A stretch of DNA of 64,000 nucleotides from CAVVTR01 sp963751245 (GCA_963751245.1 CAVVTR010000008.1:434001-498000), one strand, 5' to 3'. Positions 24,582-34,239 are shown, counted from the first letter of the stretch. Notes: a model not told the origin generated them from the sequence alone. Numbers and translations are program-made.

Positions 24582-24992
24582 TCACACCCGGCGCCGCTTG
24601 GGCGGCCGGCAGCCGTTATGCGGAATCGGGGTGACGTCCTGGATCCTCTTGATCTCGAGGCCCGAAGCCGCCAGCGCGCGAATGGCGGACTCGCGACCAG
24701 CGCCAGGCCCCTTGATCTCGACGTCCACCGACCGTACGCCGTGCTCCTGCGCCTGCTCCGCGGCGTTGCGCGAGGCCAGCTGCGCGGCGTAGGGCGTGCC
24801 CTTGCGGGAGCCCTTGTACCCGATGCGGCCCGCGGAGCTCCAGCAGATGGTGCTGCCGCTGGGGTCCGTGAACGTCACGATCGTGTTGTTGAACGTCGCC
24901 TGAATGTGGGCCACCGCGTGCGGAACGTTCTTGCGTTCCCGCCGCCGCGGTCCCTTCCTGCCACTCTTGGTAGCCTTCGCCATCATCATCAT
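24582..24992 (-). CDS. rpsK: 30S ribosomal protein S11
   Basis: 136 aa if the first ATG is used. The gene opens with four consecutive ATG codons (24981-24992) preceded by TTG, after a GAGG only four bases from the first; the second or third ATG has better spacing, so the true N-terminus has one to four methionines. The body is standard: NVPHAVAHIQATFNNTIVT, WSSAGRIGYKGSRKGTPYAA and the C-terminal PIPHNGCRPPKRRRV that contacts the 16S platform. Confidence 0.96.
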   Translation of the reverse strand: MMMMAKATKSGRKGPRRRERKNVPHAVAHIQATFNNTIVTFTDPSGSTICWSSAGRIGYKGSRKGTPYAAQLASRNAAEQAQEHGVRSVDVEIKGPGAGRESAIRALAASGLEIKRIQDVTPIPHNGCRPPKRRRV

Positions 24993-25007
24993 CAAGCCTC
25001 GCTCACC

Positions 25008-25391
25008 CTACTTCTTCCCGGCCTTCTTCTTCTTCGCCACCGTCGCGCGCCGCGGTCCCTTCCGGGTCCTCGCGTTGGTGTGCGTCCGCTGCCCGTTGAC
25101 GGGCAGGCTGCGCCGGTGACGGATACCGCGATACGATCCGATCTCCATGAGCCGCTTGATGTTCATCGCGACTTCCTTGCGCAGATCGCCCTCGACCTTG
25201 CAGTCGTCCTGGACCACCCGGGTGATGCGACGGATCTCCTCCTCGGAGAGGTCCTTCACCCGGACAGACGGATCCACGCCGGACTTGTGGAGGATCTGGC
25301 GCGCCGTGGCGCGGCCGACCCCGTAGATATACGTCAGGCCGATTTCCACGTGCTTGTTCTGGGGAAGGTCGACACCTACGATGCGTGCCAC
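25008..25391 (-). CDS. rpsM: 30S ribosomal protein S13
   Basis: 127 aa: MARIVGVDLPQNKHVEIGLT, the helix-turn GRATARQILHKSG, and the strongly conserved SYRGIRHRRSLPVNGQRTHT near 85-104. The C-terminal lysine run (KKKKAGKK) lines the P-site/A-site region of the subunit head. It is the first ribosomal gene after rpmJ in the alpha operon. Confidence 0.98.
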   Translation of the reverse strand: MARIVGVDLPQNKHVEIGLTYIYGVGRATARQILHKSGVDPSVRVKDLSEEEIRRITRVVQDDCKVEGDLRKEVAMNIKRLMEIGSYRGIRHRRSLPVNGQRTHTNARTRKGPRRATVAKKKKAGKK

Positions 25392-25407
25392 TTCTCAATC
25401 CTCCTCG

Positions 25408-25521
25408 TCAGCCCTGCCGCTGCTTGTGCTTCGGGTTTTCACAGATGACCCTGACCACGCCCTTCCGGACGATGATCTTGCACTTGCCGCAAATCTTGCG
25501 AACCGAAGACCGAACTTTCAT
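25408..25521 (-). CDS. rpmJ: 50S ribosomal protein L36
   Basis: 37 aa, the smallest core gene here: MKVRSSVRKICGKCK, IIVRKGVVRVI, CENPKHKQRQG. Zinc-binding form with Cys11, Cys14, Cys27 and His32. It sits 10 bp after infA and 16 bp before rpsM. L36 stabilises the 23S rRNA near the peptidyl transferase centre. Confidence 0.97.
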   Translation of the reverse strand: MKVRSSVRKICGKCKIIVRKGVVRVICENPKHKQRQG

Positions 25522-25531
25522 GCCCCACCTC

Positions 25532-25750
25532 TTACTTGTAACGGTACACGATGCGCCCGCGGGTCAGATCGTAAGGTGACAGCTCCACCAGGACCTTGTC
25601 TCCGGGAAGGATGCGGATGAAGTGCTTGCGCATCTTGCCGGAGATGTGGGCGAGCACCTCGTGCCCGTTCTCGAGTTCGACCCTGAACACAGCATTGGGC
25701 AGGGTCTCCACCACGGTGGCCATCACCTCGATGGCCTCCTCTTTCGCCAT
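25532..25750 (-). CDS. infA: Translation initiation factor IF-1
   Basis: 72 aa OB-fold: MAKEEAIEVMATVVETLPNA, then HEVLAHISGKMRKHFIRILP and the end DLTRGRIVYRYK. The factor binds the 30S A site and cooperates with IF-2 and IF-3. It lies between map and rpmJ with a GGGAGAGG ribosome site. Confidence 0.98.
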   Translation of the reverse strand: MAKEEAIEVMATVVETLPNAVFRVELENGHEVLAHISGKMRKHFIRILPGDKVLVELSPYDLTRGRIVYRYK

Positions 25751-25759
25751 AACCTCTCC

Positions 25760-26515
25760 CTACCTCGGCCCCACACCGAGCACCCAGGGGCCATCCTCCG
25801 TGACGGCCACCGAATACTCGAAATGGGCAGAAAGCTTACCGTCTTCGGTGCGCGATGTCCAGCCGTCCCGGTCGATGGTCACGCCGGGCTCTCCGGCGTT
25901 GATCATCGGCTCCACGGCCAGTACCAGCCCCGGACGGAGCTCGGGGCCCCGTCCCGGCGGCCCGAAGTTGTAGACCTGCGGCTCCTCGTGGAGCGCGCGT
26001 CCGATGCCGTGACCAACGAACTCGCGCACCACGCCGAACCCCGCGGCCTCCGCGTGGACCTGGACGGCGTGACCCACGTCGGAAAGCCGCCGACCCGGCC
26101 GCACGACCTCCACCGCCCCCTCCAGGCACTCCCGGGTGACGCGCAGCAGCCGCGCCGCCTCGGGGTCCACATCCCCCACCGGCACCGTGATGGCGGCGTC
26201 CCCGAAGAACCCCTCCAGGACGGCCCCGCAGTCCAGCGAGATGACGTCCCCCGCCGTCAGACGGCAGTGGCGGGACGGGATCCCGTGGACGATGACGTCG
26301 TTCACCGACGTGCACAGCGTCGCCGGATACCCCCGGTACCCCTTGAACGCGGGAAGCCCGCCGCGGGAGCGGATGTGCTCCTCCGCCATGGCGTCGAGCT
26401 CGGCCGTGGAGACCCCGGGCGCCACCGCGGCGGCGACCAGGTGCAGCGTCTCGTGGACCAGCGCGTTGGCGCGATCCATCACGGCGAGCTCCGCGGGGGT
26501 CTTGAGCACGATCAC
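25760..26515 (-). CDS. map: Methionine aminopeptidase, type I
   Basis: 251 aa. Pita-bread fold enzyme removing N-terminal methionine. Metal ligands are Asp95, Asp106 (SLDCGAVLEGFFGD), His169 (GHGIGRALHEEP), Glu202 (AVEPMI) and Glu233 (FEYSVAV); His77 is the substrate histidine. No N-terminal zinc-finger extension. The start is a GTG overlapping the adk stop (GTGA), so the two are translationally coupled. Confidence 0.97.
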   Translation of the reverse strand: MIVLKTPAELAVMDRANALVHETLHLVAAAVAPGVSTAELDAMAEEHIRSRGGLPAFKGYRGYPATLCTSVNDVIVHGIPSRHCRLTAGDVISLDCGAVLEGFFGDAAITVPVGDVDPEAARLLRVTRECLEGAVEVVRPGRRLSDVGHAVQVHAEAAGFGVVREFVGHGIGRALHEEPQVYNFGPPGRGPELRPGLVLAVEPMINAGEPGVTIDRDGWTSRTEDGKLSAHFEYSVAVTEDGPWVLGVGPR

Positions 26516-27183
26516 GAGTGCAGCACTCCCTCCACGCCCCGGCGCATGAGCGCGAAGATGTCGTCCCGCGGCCCCAGGCCGCTGACCTCGGCCAGGATCG
26601 AACGCGAGCGGTAGAGCTCGAGCAGGGGCGCGGTCTTGGCCGCGTAGACCCGCAGGCGCTCCTGGAGCACCTCCTCGCGGTCGTCCCGCCGCTGCACCAG
26701 TGCGGTGCCGCATTCGTCGCAGACGCCCTCCTGCGCCGGCTTCGCGTCGGAGACGTGGTAGACACGGCCGCAGCCCGGGCACGACCTCCGCCCGCTCAAC
26801 CGCCGCACGATCTCCCCGTCCGGGACGCTGAGGTTGATGGCCACGTCCACGCGGCGCCCGAGCTCGGCGAGGAGCCGGTCGAGCCACTGGGCCTGCCCGG
26901 CGGTGCGCGGATAACCGTCGAACACGCACCCCAGCGCACCACCCTGGGAGTGGAGCCGGGTCATCAGCATCTTCCCGACGACATCGTCGGGGACCAGTTC
27001 GCCGCGGTCCATGTGCTCCCTGGCCTCGTTGCCCGCCTGGCTGCCTCGGGCGGCCTCCTCGCGGAGCAGGTCGCCGGTGGAGATGTGCAGCAGCTGGAAA
27101 GCGCCGGCCAGCCTCTTCGCCTGCGTTCCCTTGCCGGCCCCCGGCGGGCCCAGCACCACGATGTCGAGTGCGCGCGTGACCAT
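26512..27183 (-). CDS. adk: Adenylate kinase
   Basis: 223 aa. P-loop GPPGAGKGT (12-20), NMP-binding DGYPRT (89-94) and a zinc-type LID with Cys135, Cys138, Cys155 and Cys158 (CPGCG and CDECG). It catalyses 2 ADP to ATP plus AMP. The LID four-cysteine form is common in Gram-positives and several other phyla but not in E. coli. secY lies 9 bp upstream and map overlaps downstream. Confidence 0.97.
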   Translation of the reverse strand: MVTRALDIVVLGPPGAGKGTQAKRLAGAFQLLHISTGDLLREEAARGSQAGNEAREHMDRGELVPDDVVGKMLMTRLHSQGGALGCVFDGYPRTAGQAQWLDRLLAELGRRVDVAINLSVPDGEIVRRLSGRRSCPGCGRVYHVSDAKPAQEGVCDECGTALVQRRDDREEVLQERLRVYAAKTAPLLELYRSRSILAEVSGLGPRDDIFALMRRGVEGVLHS

Positions 27184-27192
27184 TCCGGCTGC

Positions 27193-28568
<1,376 letters not shown>

Positions 28569-28572
<4 letters not shown>

Positions 28573-29015
28573 GAGCCGATCACCTCACAGCTGCCCCCGG
28601 CGCCCTCGATGATCTCCTGGGCCTTCCTGGAGAACTTGTGGGCCTTCACCACGAGCTTCTTGGTGAGCGTACCGTCGCCCAGGACCTTGACACCGGCCTG
28701 CACCTTGGAGATGACGCCTTCGGCCAGCAGGAGCTCCGGCGTGATCTCGGCGCCCTCGGGGAACCGGTCCAGCGTGCCGACGTTCACGATGGTGAACTCC
28801 TTGCGGAAGATGTTCGTGAACCCGCGCTTGGGAAGCCGCCGGACGAGGGGCATCTGACCGCCCTCGAACGCCCGCCGCGTGCGGTGCCCGGAGCGGGACC
28901 CCGCACCCTTGTGACCACGGCCGGCCGTCTTGCCGTTGCCAGAGCCCGGGCCACGGCCGACGCGCTTGCGGTCCTTGCGGGATCCCGGCTTCGGAGAAAG
29001 GTTGTGGAGTTCCAT
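28569..29015 (-). CDS. rplO: 50S ribosomal protein L15
   Basis: 148 aa: MELHNLSPKPGSRKDRKRVG, GRGHKGAGSRSG and the conserved RRLPKRGFTNIF. The basic Gly-rich N-terminal arm penetrates 23S rRNA and the C-terminal half (GDGTLTKKLVVKAHKFSRKA) is globular. It joins rpmD (3-bp gap) to secY (overlap). Confidence 0.98.
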
Positions 29016-29018
29016 GTG

Positions 29019-29327
29019 CTACTCCTCGATCTTCGCCGCGGGCGTCTCAGCCTCGGGCTCGGCCTTGGCGCGGCGGGTCCGGGTGCCTGCGCTCTTCCTG
29101 GCCTCCGGCGCGCCGGCGGCACCGATCTCCTCGACCCGCACGATGTGGGCGACCTTCGCCACCATGCCGCGGGTGTAGGGGTTGTCGGGCAGCTCCACGG
29201 AGGAGCCGATGCGCCCCAGGCCGAGGCCGTCGGTCAGCACCCGCACGATACGTTCCTGGTTGCCGATCCTGCTCCGCACCTGGGTGATGCGCAGCTTGCC
29301 TTCGGAGTGCTTCTTTCGCGGCGTCAT
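29019..29327 (-). CDS. rpmD: 50S ribosomal protein L30 with C-terminal extension
   Basis: 102 aa, against about 60 for most bacterial L30. The core is LRITQVRSRIGNQERIVRVL and GRIGSSVELPDNPYTRGMVA. After about residue 65 an Ala/Glu/Arg/Lys-rich tail of some 37 residues is added (ARKSAGTRTRRAKAEPEAE), probably disordered. It overlaps rpsE by 4 nt. Whether the tail contacts rRNA is unknown. Confidence 0.95.
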   Translation of the reverse strand: MTPRKKHSEGKLRITQVRSRIGNQERIVRVLTDGLGLGRIGSSVELPDNPYTRGMVAKVAHIVRVEEIGAAGAPEARKSAGTRTRRAKAEPEAETPAAKIEE

Positions 29328-29869
29328 GCCTCAACCTCCGGGAACTCCTCGGGCGCCTCGTCCTGCTCCGGCTCCTCTTCCACCGCCGGTTCCACGGCCA
29401 CCTCGCGGAGCCGCCTGGACTCCTCGCGGGTGGTGAGGGCCTCCAGGGCGGCGAACGTCGCACGGACGACGTTGTGCGGATTGGTGGTGCCCAGGCACTT
29501 GGTCAGGATGTCCTGGATCCCCGCCGCCTCGGCGATGGCGCGCACGGCGCCGCCGGCGATGACGCCGGTTCCGGGAGAGGCCGGGCGCAGCAGCACCCTG
29601 CCGGCGCCGAAACGACCCGTGACCTCGTGCGGGATGGTGCTGCCGTCGCGCTTCACCGAGACCATGGCCCGGCGGGCCGCCTCGGTGCCCTTCCGGATCG
29701 CCGAGGGAACCTCGCGCGCCTTTCCGGTGCCGAAGCCGACGCGTCCGTTGCCATCACCCACGATCACCAGCGCCGAGAACGAAAAGTTCTTTCCGCCCTT
29801 GACCACCTTGGTGACGCGGTTGATGTTGACGACGTGATCGATAAACTGCGTTTCCCGTTCGCTCATCAT
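29324..29869 (-). CDS. rpsE: 30S ribosomal protein S5
   Basis: 181 aa. The dsRNA-binding N-terminal domain opens FIDHVVNINRVTKVVKGGKN; VGDGNGRVGFGTGKAREVP and PASPGTGVIAGGAVRAIAE follow, and it ends in an acidic tail (EEEPEQDEAPEEFPEVEA) longer than usual. S5 helps keep decoding accurate and unwinds mRNA at the entry channel. Confidence 0.98.
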   Translation of the reverse strand: MMSERETQFIDHVVNINRVTKVVKGGKNFSFSALVIVGDGNGRVGFGTGKAREVPSAIRKGTEAARRAMVSVKRDGSTIPHEVTGRFGAGRVLLRPASPGTGVIAGGAVRAIAEAAGIQDILTKCLGTTNPHNVVRATFAALEALTTREESRRLREVAVEPAVEEEPEQDEAPEEFPEVEA

Positions 29870-29876
29870 GGCGCCC

Positions 29877-30245
29877 CTAGAACTTCAGACCCGCTTCACG
29901 GGCTGCGTCGGCCAGTTCCTTGACTACTCCGTGATACCGGAACCCGGCACGGTCGAAGACAACGGAATTGATTCCCTTGGCCTGGGCGCGGGCGGCGACG
30001 GCCTTGCCCACCGCGCGGCCGGCGGCCCTGTTCCCGAGGGTGCTCAGCCCCTCGCGCACGTCCTTGTCGAGGGTCGAAGCCGCGGCCACCGTCACTCCGC
30101 GGGAGTCGTCGACCACCTGGGCGTACACGTGGTGGAGCGAACGGAACACCACCAGACGCGGGCACTCGCTGGTGCCCGAGATCTTCTTGCGGATCCGCAT
30201 GCCGATGCGGTCCCTGGTCTGCTTGCGATCTCGTGACCTGGACAT
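29877..30245 (-). CDS. rplR: 50S ribosomal protein L18
   Basis: 122 aa: RIRKKISGTSECPRLVVFRS and SLHHVYAQVVDDSRGVTVAA lead to the conserved VVFDRAGFRYHGVVKELADA. It binds 5S rRNA with L5 and L25. Spaced 3 bp from rplF and 7 bp from rpsE in the spc operon. Confidence 0.98.
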   Translation of the reverse strand: MSRSRDRKQTRDRIGMRIRKKISGTSECPRLVVFRSLHHVYAQVVDDSRGVTVAAASTLDKDVREGLSTLGNRAAGRAVGKAVAARAQAKGINSVVFDRAGFRYHGVVKELADAAREAGLKF

Positions 30246-30248
30246 AGA

Positions 30249-30791
30249 CTACGCTCCCGACTTCCCGGCCTTACGCTTCAAGACCTCGCCCGTGTACCGC
30301 ACGCCCTTCCCCTTGTAGGGGTCCGGCGGCCGCAGGTGGCGCAGGTCGGCCGCCACCTGTCCCACCTGCTGCTTGTCGATGCCCTCGACGGTGAGCCTGT
30401 TCGCCTTGGCATCGTGGGAGAGCGTCACGCTCTCCGGCGCCTTGTAGACGACCGGATGCGAGAAGCCCAGCGACAGCGTCACCTCGTGCGGGCCCTGCAG
30501 CTCCGCCTTGTAGCCCACGCCCACGATGTCGAGCTCACGCTTGAAGCCCTCGCTCACACCGGCGACGGCGTTGGCGAGCAGGGCCCGTGTGAGGCCGTGC
30601 AGGGCGCGATGCTGCTTCGCGTCGGTGGCCCGGCGGACCACCAGGGTCTCCCCCTCCATGGCGGCGGAGATGCCGTCGGGGAGCGAGCGGAGCAGCGAGC
30701 CCTTCGGGCCCTTCACCTGCACCACTCCGTTGCCGACGTCGACCTGCACGCCCTTGGGGATCTGGATCGGATTCTTGCCGATGCGCGACAT
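30249..30791 (-). CDS. rplF: 50S ribosomal protein L6
   Basis: 180 aa, starting MSRIGKNPIQIPKGVQVDVG at the ATG at 30791; an upstream in-frame ATG falls inside rpsH and is rejected. The C-terminal signature DLRHLRPPDPYKGKGVRYTG is intact. L6 sits at the base of the L7/L12 stalk near the sarcin-ricin loop. Confidence 0.98.
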   Translation of the reverse strand: MSRIGKNPIQIPKGVQVDVGNGVVQVKGPKGSLLRSLPDGISAAMEGETLVVRRATDAKQHRALHGLTRALLANAVAGVSEGFKRELDIVGVGYKAELQGPHEVTLSLGFSHPVVYKAPESVTLSHDAKANRLTVEGIDKQQVGQVAADLRHLRPPDPYKGKGVRYTGEVLKRKAGKSGA

Positions 30792-30801
30792 GACGCCCTC
30801 C

Positions 30802-31200
30802 TCACCACACCCGGCACATGACTTCGCCGCCGACCCGCGCTTCACGGGCCTTGGCGTCAGTCATGAGCCCCCGGGAGGTGGAGATGACGGAGACACCGAT
30901 GCCACCGCGCACCTGGGGCAGCGCCTCCACGCCCCGGTAGACGCGGCGGCCCGGACGCGACACGCGCTCCAGGCCCTTGATCACGGGCTCGCCGTCCGGG
31001 GAGTAGCGAAGGTAGAGACGGATCGTCCGCTCGGGCCCCTCTTCGAGGACCTTGAAGTTGCGGATGAACCCTTCCTCCTGGAAGATCTTCGCCAGCTCCA
31101 GCTTGACCCGGGACGCGGGCACGTCGCAACGGTCCTTGCCCACCAGCGCCGCGTTCCGGATGCGGGTGAGGAAGTCGGCAATGGGATCTGTCATCGTCAT
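30802..31200 (-). CDS. rpsH: 30S ribosomal protein S8
   Basis: 132 aa: DPIADFLTRIRNAALVGKDR, KIFQEEGFIRNFKVLEEG and the C-terminal GIGVSVISTSRGLMTDAKAR. S8 is a primary 16S binder in the platform and, in E. coli, the translational repressor of the spc operon. The second ATG at 31194 is an equally possible start. Confidence 0.98.
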   Translation of the reverse strand: MTMTDPIADFLTRIRNAALVGKDRCDVPASRVKLELAKIFQEEGFIRNFKVLEEGPERTIRLYLRYSPDGEPVIKGLERVSRPGRRVYRGVEALPQVRGGIGVSVISTSRGLMTDAKAREARVGGEVMCRVW

Positions 31201-31210
31201 CGCGCACCCC

Positions 31211-31396
31211 CTACCAGCTGGCCTTGGTGACGCCCGGCAGGTAGCCCTCGAGGGCCAGCTTCCGGAAGCAGATGCGGCACAGCTCGAACTTCCTCATGTA
31301 GGCACGGGGACGGCCGCAGACCTTGCAGCGATTCCGATGCCTCACGCGGAACCTCGGCGTCCGCAGGGACTTGGCAACTTGACACAGACGAGCCAC
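31211..31396 (-). CDS. rpsN: 30S ribosomal protein S14, zinc type
   Basis: 61 aa short zinc form (type Z): Cys24 and Cys27 in RCKVCGRPRAYMRKF and Cys40 and Cys43 in CRICFRKLAL. It ends GYLPGVTKASW. It packs in the 30S head beside S3 and S10. Located in the usual place between rplE and rpsH. Confidence 0.98.
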   Translation of the reverse strand: MARLCQVAKSLRTPRFRVRHRNRCKVCGRPRAYMRKFELCRICFRKLALEGYLPGVTKASW

Positions 31397-31405
31397 AGCC
31401 TCCTC

Positions 31406-31948
31406 CTAATTCCTGACGAACGGAAAGCCCAGCTCCTGGAGCAGGAACCTGGCCTGGTCATCGGTGGCGGCGGTCGTCACCACGGTGACGTTCATGCCCT
31501 TGGGGTTCTCCACCTTGGTGTAGTCGATCTCCGGGAAGATGAGGTGATCGAGGATGCCCATCGTGTAGTTCCCGCGACCGTCGAAGCCGCGCGGCGACAG
31601 CCCGCGGAAGTCGCGGACGCGGGGCAACGCGATGTTGACCAGCCTGTCGAGGAACTCGTACATGCGATCCCGCCGCAGCGTCACCGAGCAGCCGATCTGC
31701 ATGCCGGCGCGGAGCTTGAACTGCGCGATGGACTTCTTCGCCTTCCGGATCACGGGCTTTTGACCGGTGATGGCGGTGAGCTCTTCCACCGCCTGGTCGA
31801 GAAGCTTCGCGTTCCGTGACGCCTCACCCGTACCGATGTTGCAGACCACCTTGGTGATCTTGGGCACCGCCATCGGGTTCGAGATCCCGAACTCCTTGGT
31901 GAGCTTCGGGGCCACTTCCTTCTCGTACTTTTCTTTCAGCCGCGCCAT
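31406..31948 (-). CDS. rplE: 50S ribosomal protein L5
   Basis: 180 aa. Conserved segments are VVCNIGTGEASRNAKLLDQA, ITGQKPVIRKAKKSIAQFKL, RDFRGLSPRGFDGRGNYTMG, and the end LLQELGFPFVRN. It binds 5S rRNA at the central protuberance and contacts P-site tRNA. Confidence 0.98.
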   Translation of the reverse strand: MARLKEKYEKEVAPKLTKEFGISNPMAVPKITKVVCNIGTGEASRNAKLLDQAVEELTAITGQKPVIRKAKKSIAQFKLRAGMQIGCSVTLRRDRMYEFLDRLVNIALPRVRDFRGLSPRGFDGRGNYTMGILDHLIFPEIDYTKVENPKGMNVTVVTTAATDDQARFLLQELGFPFVRN

Positions 31949-31960
31949 TGCATCCTCGCT

Positions 31961-32290
31961 TTACGCATCCAGGGTGGCGTCGTCGACCTTGGCGACCCGC
32001 ACCTTGCGCCCGTCCTCGAGGAACGTGTAGCCCACCCGCGTGGGCCGCCCGCTGTCGGGGGACACGACCATGAGGTTGGAAGCGGCGATGGGCGCTTCCC
32101 GCTCCACGATCCCGCCGCTCACACCGGCTCCGGGGTTGGGACGCGTGTGCCGCTTGACCATGTTGACGTGCTCGACGACCACCCTGCCGGCCTTGACGTC
32201 GACACGGAGCACCTTGCCGCGCTTGCCGCGGTCCTTGCCGGCGATGACCTGGACCTGGTCGCCCTTCTTGATCTTCAGCTGCTTCTTCAT
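31961..32290 (-). CDS. rplX: 50S ribosomal protein L24
   Basis: 109 aa with an N-terminal KOW motif: KIKKGDQVQVIAGKDRGKRG, then VNMVKRHTRPNPGAGVSGGI. An assembly-initiator protein at the exit tunnel. It follows rplN by 9 bp. Confidence 0.98.
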   Translation of the reverse strand: MKKQLKIKKGDQVQVIAGKDRGKRGKVLRVDVKAGRVVVEHVNMVKRHTRPNPGAGVSGGIVEREAPIAASNLMVVSPDSGRPTRVGYTFLEDGRKVRVAKVDDATLDA

Positions 32291-32299
32291 GGCGACCCC

Positions 32300-32671
32300 C
32301 TACAGGACTTCCGGCGCCAGCGACACGATCTTCATGAAGCGCCGCTCGCGCAGCTCGCGGGCCACGGGCCCGAACACGCGGGTTCCCACCGGCTCGCGCT
32401 GGTTGTTGATGAGCACCGCCGCGTTGTCGTCGAAGCGGATGTAGGAGCCGTCCTTGCGCCGCTGCGAACGCCGGGTGCGGACGATCACCGCCCGTACCAC
32501 CGTGCCCTTCTTCACCTGAGAGTCCGGGACGGCCTCCTTGACGGCGCACACGATGACGTCGCCGATGCGGGCGTACCGGCCCGCGTTGGAGCCACCCAGC
32601 TGGCGGATCGCCTGGAGCTTCTTCGCCCCCGAGTTGTCGGCGACCGTCAACATCGTCTGCATCTGGATCAT
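32300..32671 (-). CDS. rplN: 50S ribosomal protein L14
   Basis: 123 aa five-stranded barrel: MIQMQTMLTVADNSGAKKLQ, GDVIVCAVKEAVPDSQVKKG, RFDDNAAVLINNQREPVGTR, and the end KIVSLAPEVL. It forms part of inter-subunit bridges B5 and B8. Very close to family consensus with no insertion. Confidence 0.98.
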   Translation of the reverse strand: MIQMQTMLTVADNSGAKKLQAIRQLGGSNAGRYARIGDVIVCAVKEAVPDSQVKKGTVVRAVIVRTRRSQRRKDGSYIRFDDNAAVLINNQREPVGTRVFGPVARELRERRFMKIVSLAPEVL

Positions 32672-32681
32672 CGCCGCCTCC

Positions 32682-32948
32682 TCACCGAGCCTGCTCGATC
32701 ACGCGAGCAACCCGCCACCGCTTGTGCCGTGACAGCGGCCGGCACTCGATGATCTGCACCTTGTCGCCGACCTTGCACACGTTGCCCTCGTCGTGGGCCA
32801 TGAACTTTCCCGACCGCTGGATGAACCTGTGGTACAGCCGGTGCATGACGAGGCTGTCCACCCGCACCACCACGGTCTTGTCCATGGCCGTGGAGACCAC
32901 GGTGCCGGTCTTCACGGTCTTCCGTGCCGCTTCTGCTTTTTCCACCAT
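32682..32948 (-). CDS. rpsQ: 30S ribosomal protein S17
   Basis: 88 aa OB-fold: KTGTVVSTAMDKTVVVRVDS, HDEGNVCKVGDKVQIIECRP and LSRHKRWRVARVIEQ. A primary 16S-binding protein. It lies 3 bp after rpmC. Confidence 0.98.
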   Translation of the reverse strand: MVEKAEAARKTVKTGTVVSTAMDKTVVVRVDSLVMHRLYHRFIQRSGKFMAHDEGNVCKVGDKVQIIECRPLSRHKRWRVARVIEQAR

Positions 32949-32951
32949 GGC

Positions 32952-33149
32952 CTACTCCGCCTCTGCCAGGCGCTCGGCGAGCACCGTCATCAGTCGTGCG
33001 ATGTCCTTGCGCACGAGCCTGATCTTCACCGGGTTCTCGACCTGGCCCGTCGCCGCCTGAAAACGCAGCTTGAACAGCTGCTCCTTGAGGTCGCGCTCCG
33101 TGCTGCGGAGCTCCTCGATGGACTTCTCCCTGAGCTCGCGCGCCTTCAT
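32952..33149 (-). CDS. rpmC: 50S ribosomal protein L29
   Basis: 65 aa, two helices: MKARELREKSIEELRSTERD, LKEQLFKLRFQAATGQVENP and VKIRLVRKDIARLMTVLAER. The start ATG overlaps the rplP stop by 4 nt; the longer in-frame extension lies wholly inside rplP and is not real. L29 lies by the exit tunnel near the trigger-factor site. Confidence 0.98.
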   Translation of the reverse strand: MKARELREKSIEELRSTERDLKEQLFKLRFQAATGQVENPVKIRLVRKDIARLMTVLAERLAEAE

Positions 33150-33562
33150 CGTCCCTGCTCCCGGCCCACGAAACGCGTGCGGATGGGCAGCTTGTGGGCC
33201 GCCAGACGCATGGCCTCGCGCGCCACCTCCTCGGAAACCCCCTCCATCTCGTAGAGGATGCGGGCGGGCTTGACCACGCACACCCACTCCTCCGGGGCTC
33301 CCTTGCCCTTGCCCATGCGGGTCTCCGCGGGCTTCTTGGTGATGGGCTTGTCCGGGAAGATCCGGATCCAGATCTTGCCGCCGCGCTTGACGTGACGGGT
33401 CATGGCGATACGGGCCGCCTCGATCTGACGCGCCGTCACCCAACCCACCTCCAGCGCCTGCAACCCGAAGTCCCCGAACGACAGCTCGGAGCCGCCCTTC
33501 GCCAGACCGCGCCGGCGACCGCGCTGCTGCTTACGAAACTTGACCTTCTTCGGCATCAACAT
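33146..33562 (-). CDS. rplP: 50S ribosomal protein L16
   Basis: 138 aa. MLMPKKVKFRKQQRGRRRGL, then ARIAMTRHVKRGGKIWIRIF and PDKPITKKPAETRMGKGKGA are the rRNA-contacting signatures near the A-site tRNA elbow. Translation probably starts at the ATG at 33562, which has GAGG seven bases upstream, rather than at the ATG two codons later. Confidence 0.97.
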   Translation of the reverse strand: MLMPKKVKFRKQQRGRRRGLAKGGSELSFGDFGLQALEVGWVTARQIEAARIAMTRHVKRGGKIWIRIFPDKPITKKPAETRMGKGKGAPEEWVCVVKPARILYEMEGVSEEVAREAMRLAAHKLPIRTRFVGREQGR

Positions 33563-33578
33563 GACAGCACCTCACCCG

Positions 33579-34229
33579 TCACAACGCTCGGCGGTGGGCC
33601 TTGCTGCGGTGCAGCTCGCCCTTGTAGATCCAGACCTTGACGCCGATCGCCCCGTAGGTCGTGAACGCCTCGGCGAACCCGTACTCGATGTCGGCCTTCA
33701 GCGTGTGCAGAGGAAGCCGCCCCTCCTGGTACCACTCGGACCGGGCGATCTCGGCACCGTTGAGGCGACCGGAGCAGCGAATTTTGACGCCCTGCGCGCC
33801 AAAACGCAAGGCGTTCTCCAGCGCCCGCCGCATGGCGCGCCGGAAGGTGATCCGGCGGACCAGCTGCGAGGCGATGGACTCGGCGATGAGCTGGGCCTCG
33901 ATCTCGGGGCGCTGGACCTCCTGGATGTTGATGTGGATGTCCTGCCCGTAGACCGCCCGCAGCTCCGCACCGAGCTTGTCCACCTCGGCACCCTTGCGGC
34001 CGATGATGATGCCGGGGCGCGCCGAGAAGATGTTCACGCGGATCTTGTTGGCCGTCCGCTCGATGTCGATCTCGGAGACGCCGGCGTGGGACAGCCGCCG
34101 CTTGAGGCCCTTGCGCAGGCGCAGGTCCTCGTGGAGCAGCTTGGCGTAGTCCTTCTCGGCATACCACCGCGACCGCCACGTCTTGTTGTAGCCCAGCCGG
34201 AAACCGTAAGGGTGCGTCTTCTGACCCAC
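33579..34229 (-). CDS. rpsC: 30S ribosomal protein S3
   Basis: 216 aa. MGQKTHPYGFRLGYNKTWRS, the KH motif ARPGIIIGRKGAEVDKLGAE, and the C-terminal domain RCSGRLNGAEIARSEWYQEG. S3 forms the mRNA entry channel with S4 and S5 and has helicase activity in E. coli. Confidence 0.98.
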   Translation of the reverse strand: MGQKTHPYGFRLGYNKTWRSRWYAEKDYAKLLHEDLRLRKGLKRRLSHAGVSEIDIERTANKIRVNIFSARPGIIIGRKGAEVDKLGAELRAVYGQDIHINIQEVQRPEIEAQLIAESIASQLVRRITFRRAMRRALENALRFGAQGVKIRCSGRLNGAEIARSEWYQEGRLPLHTLKADIEYGFAEAFTTYGAIGVKVWIYKGELHRSKAHRRAL

Positions 34230-34239
34230 TGCTTGCCTC

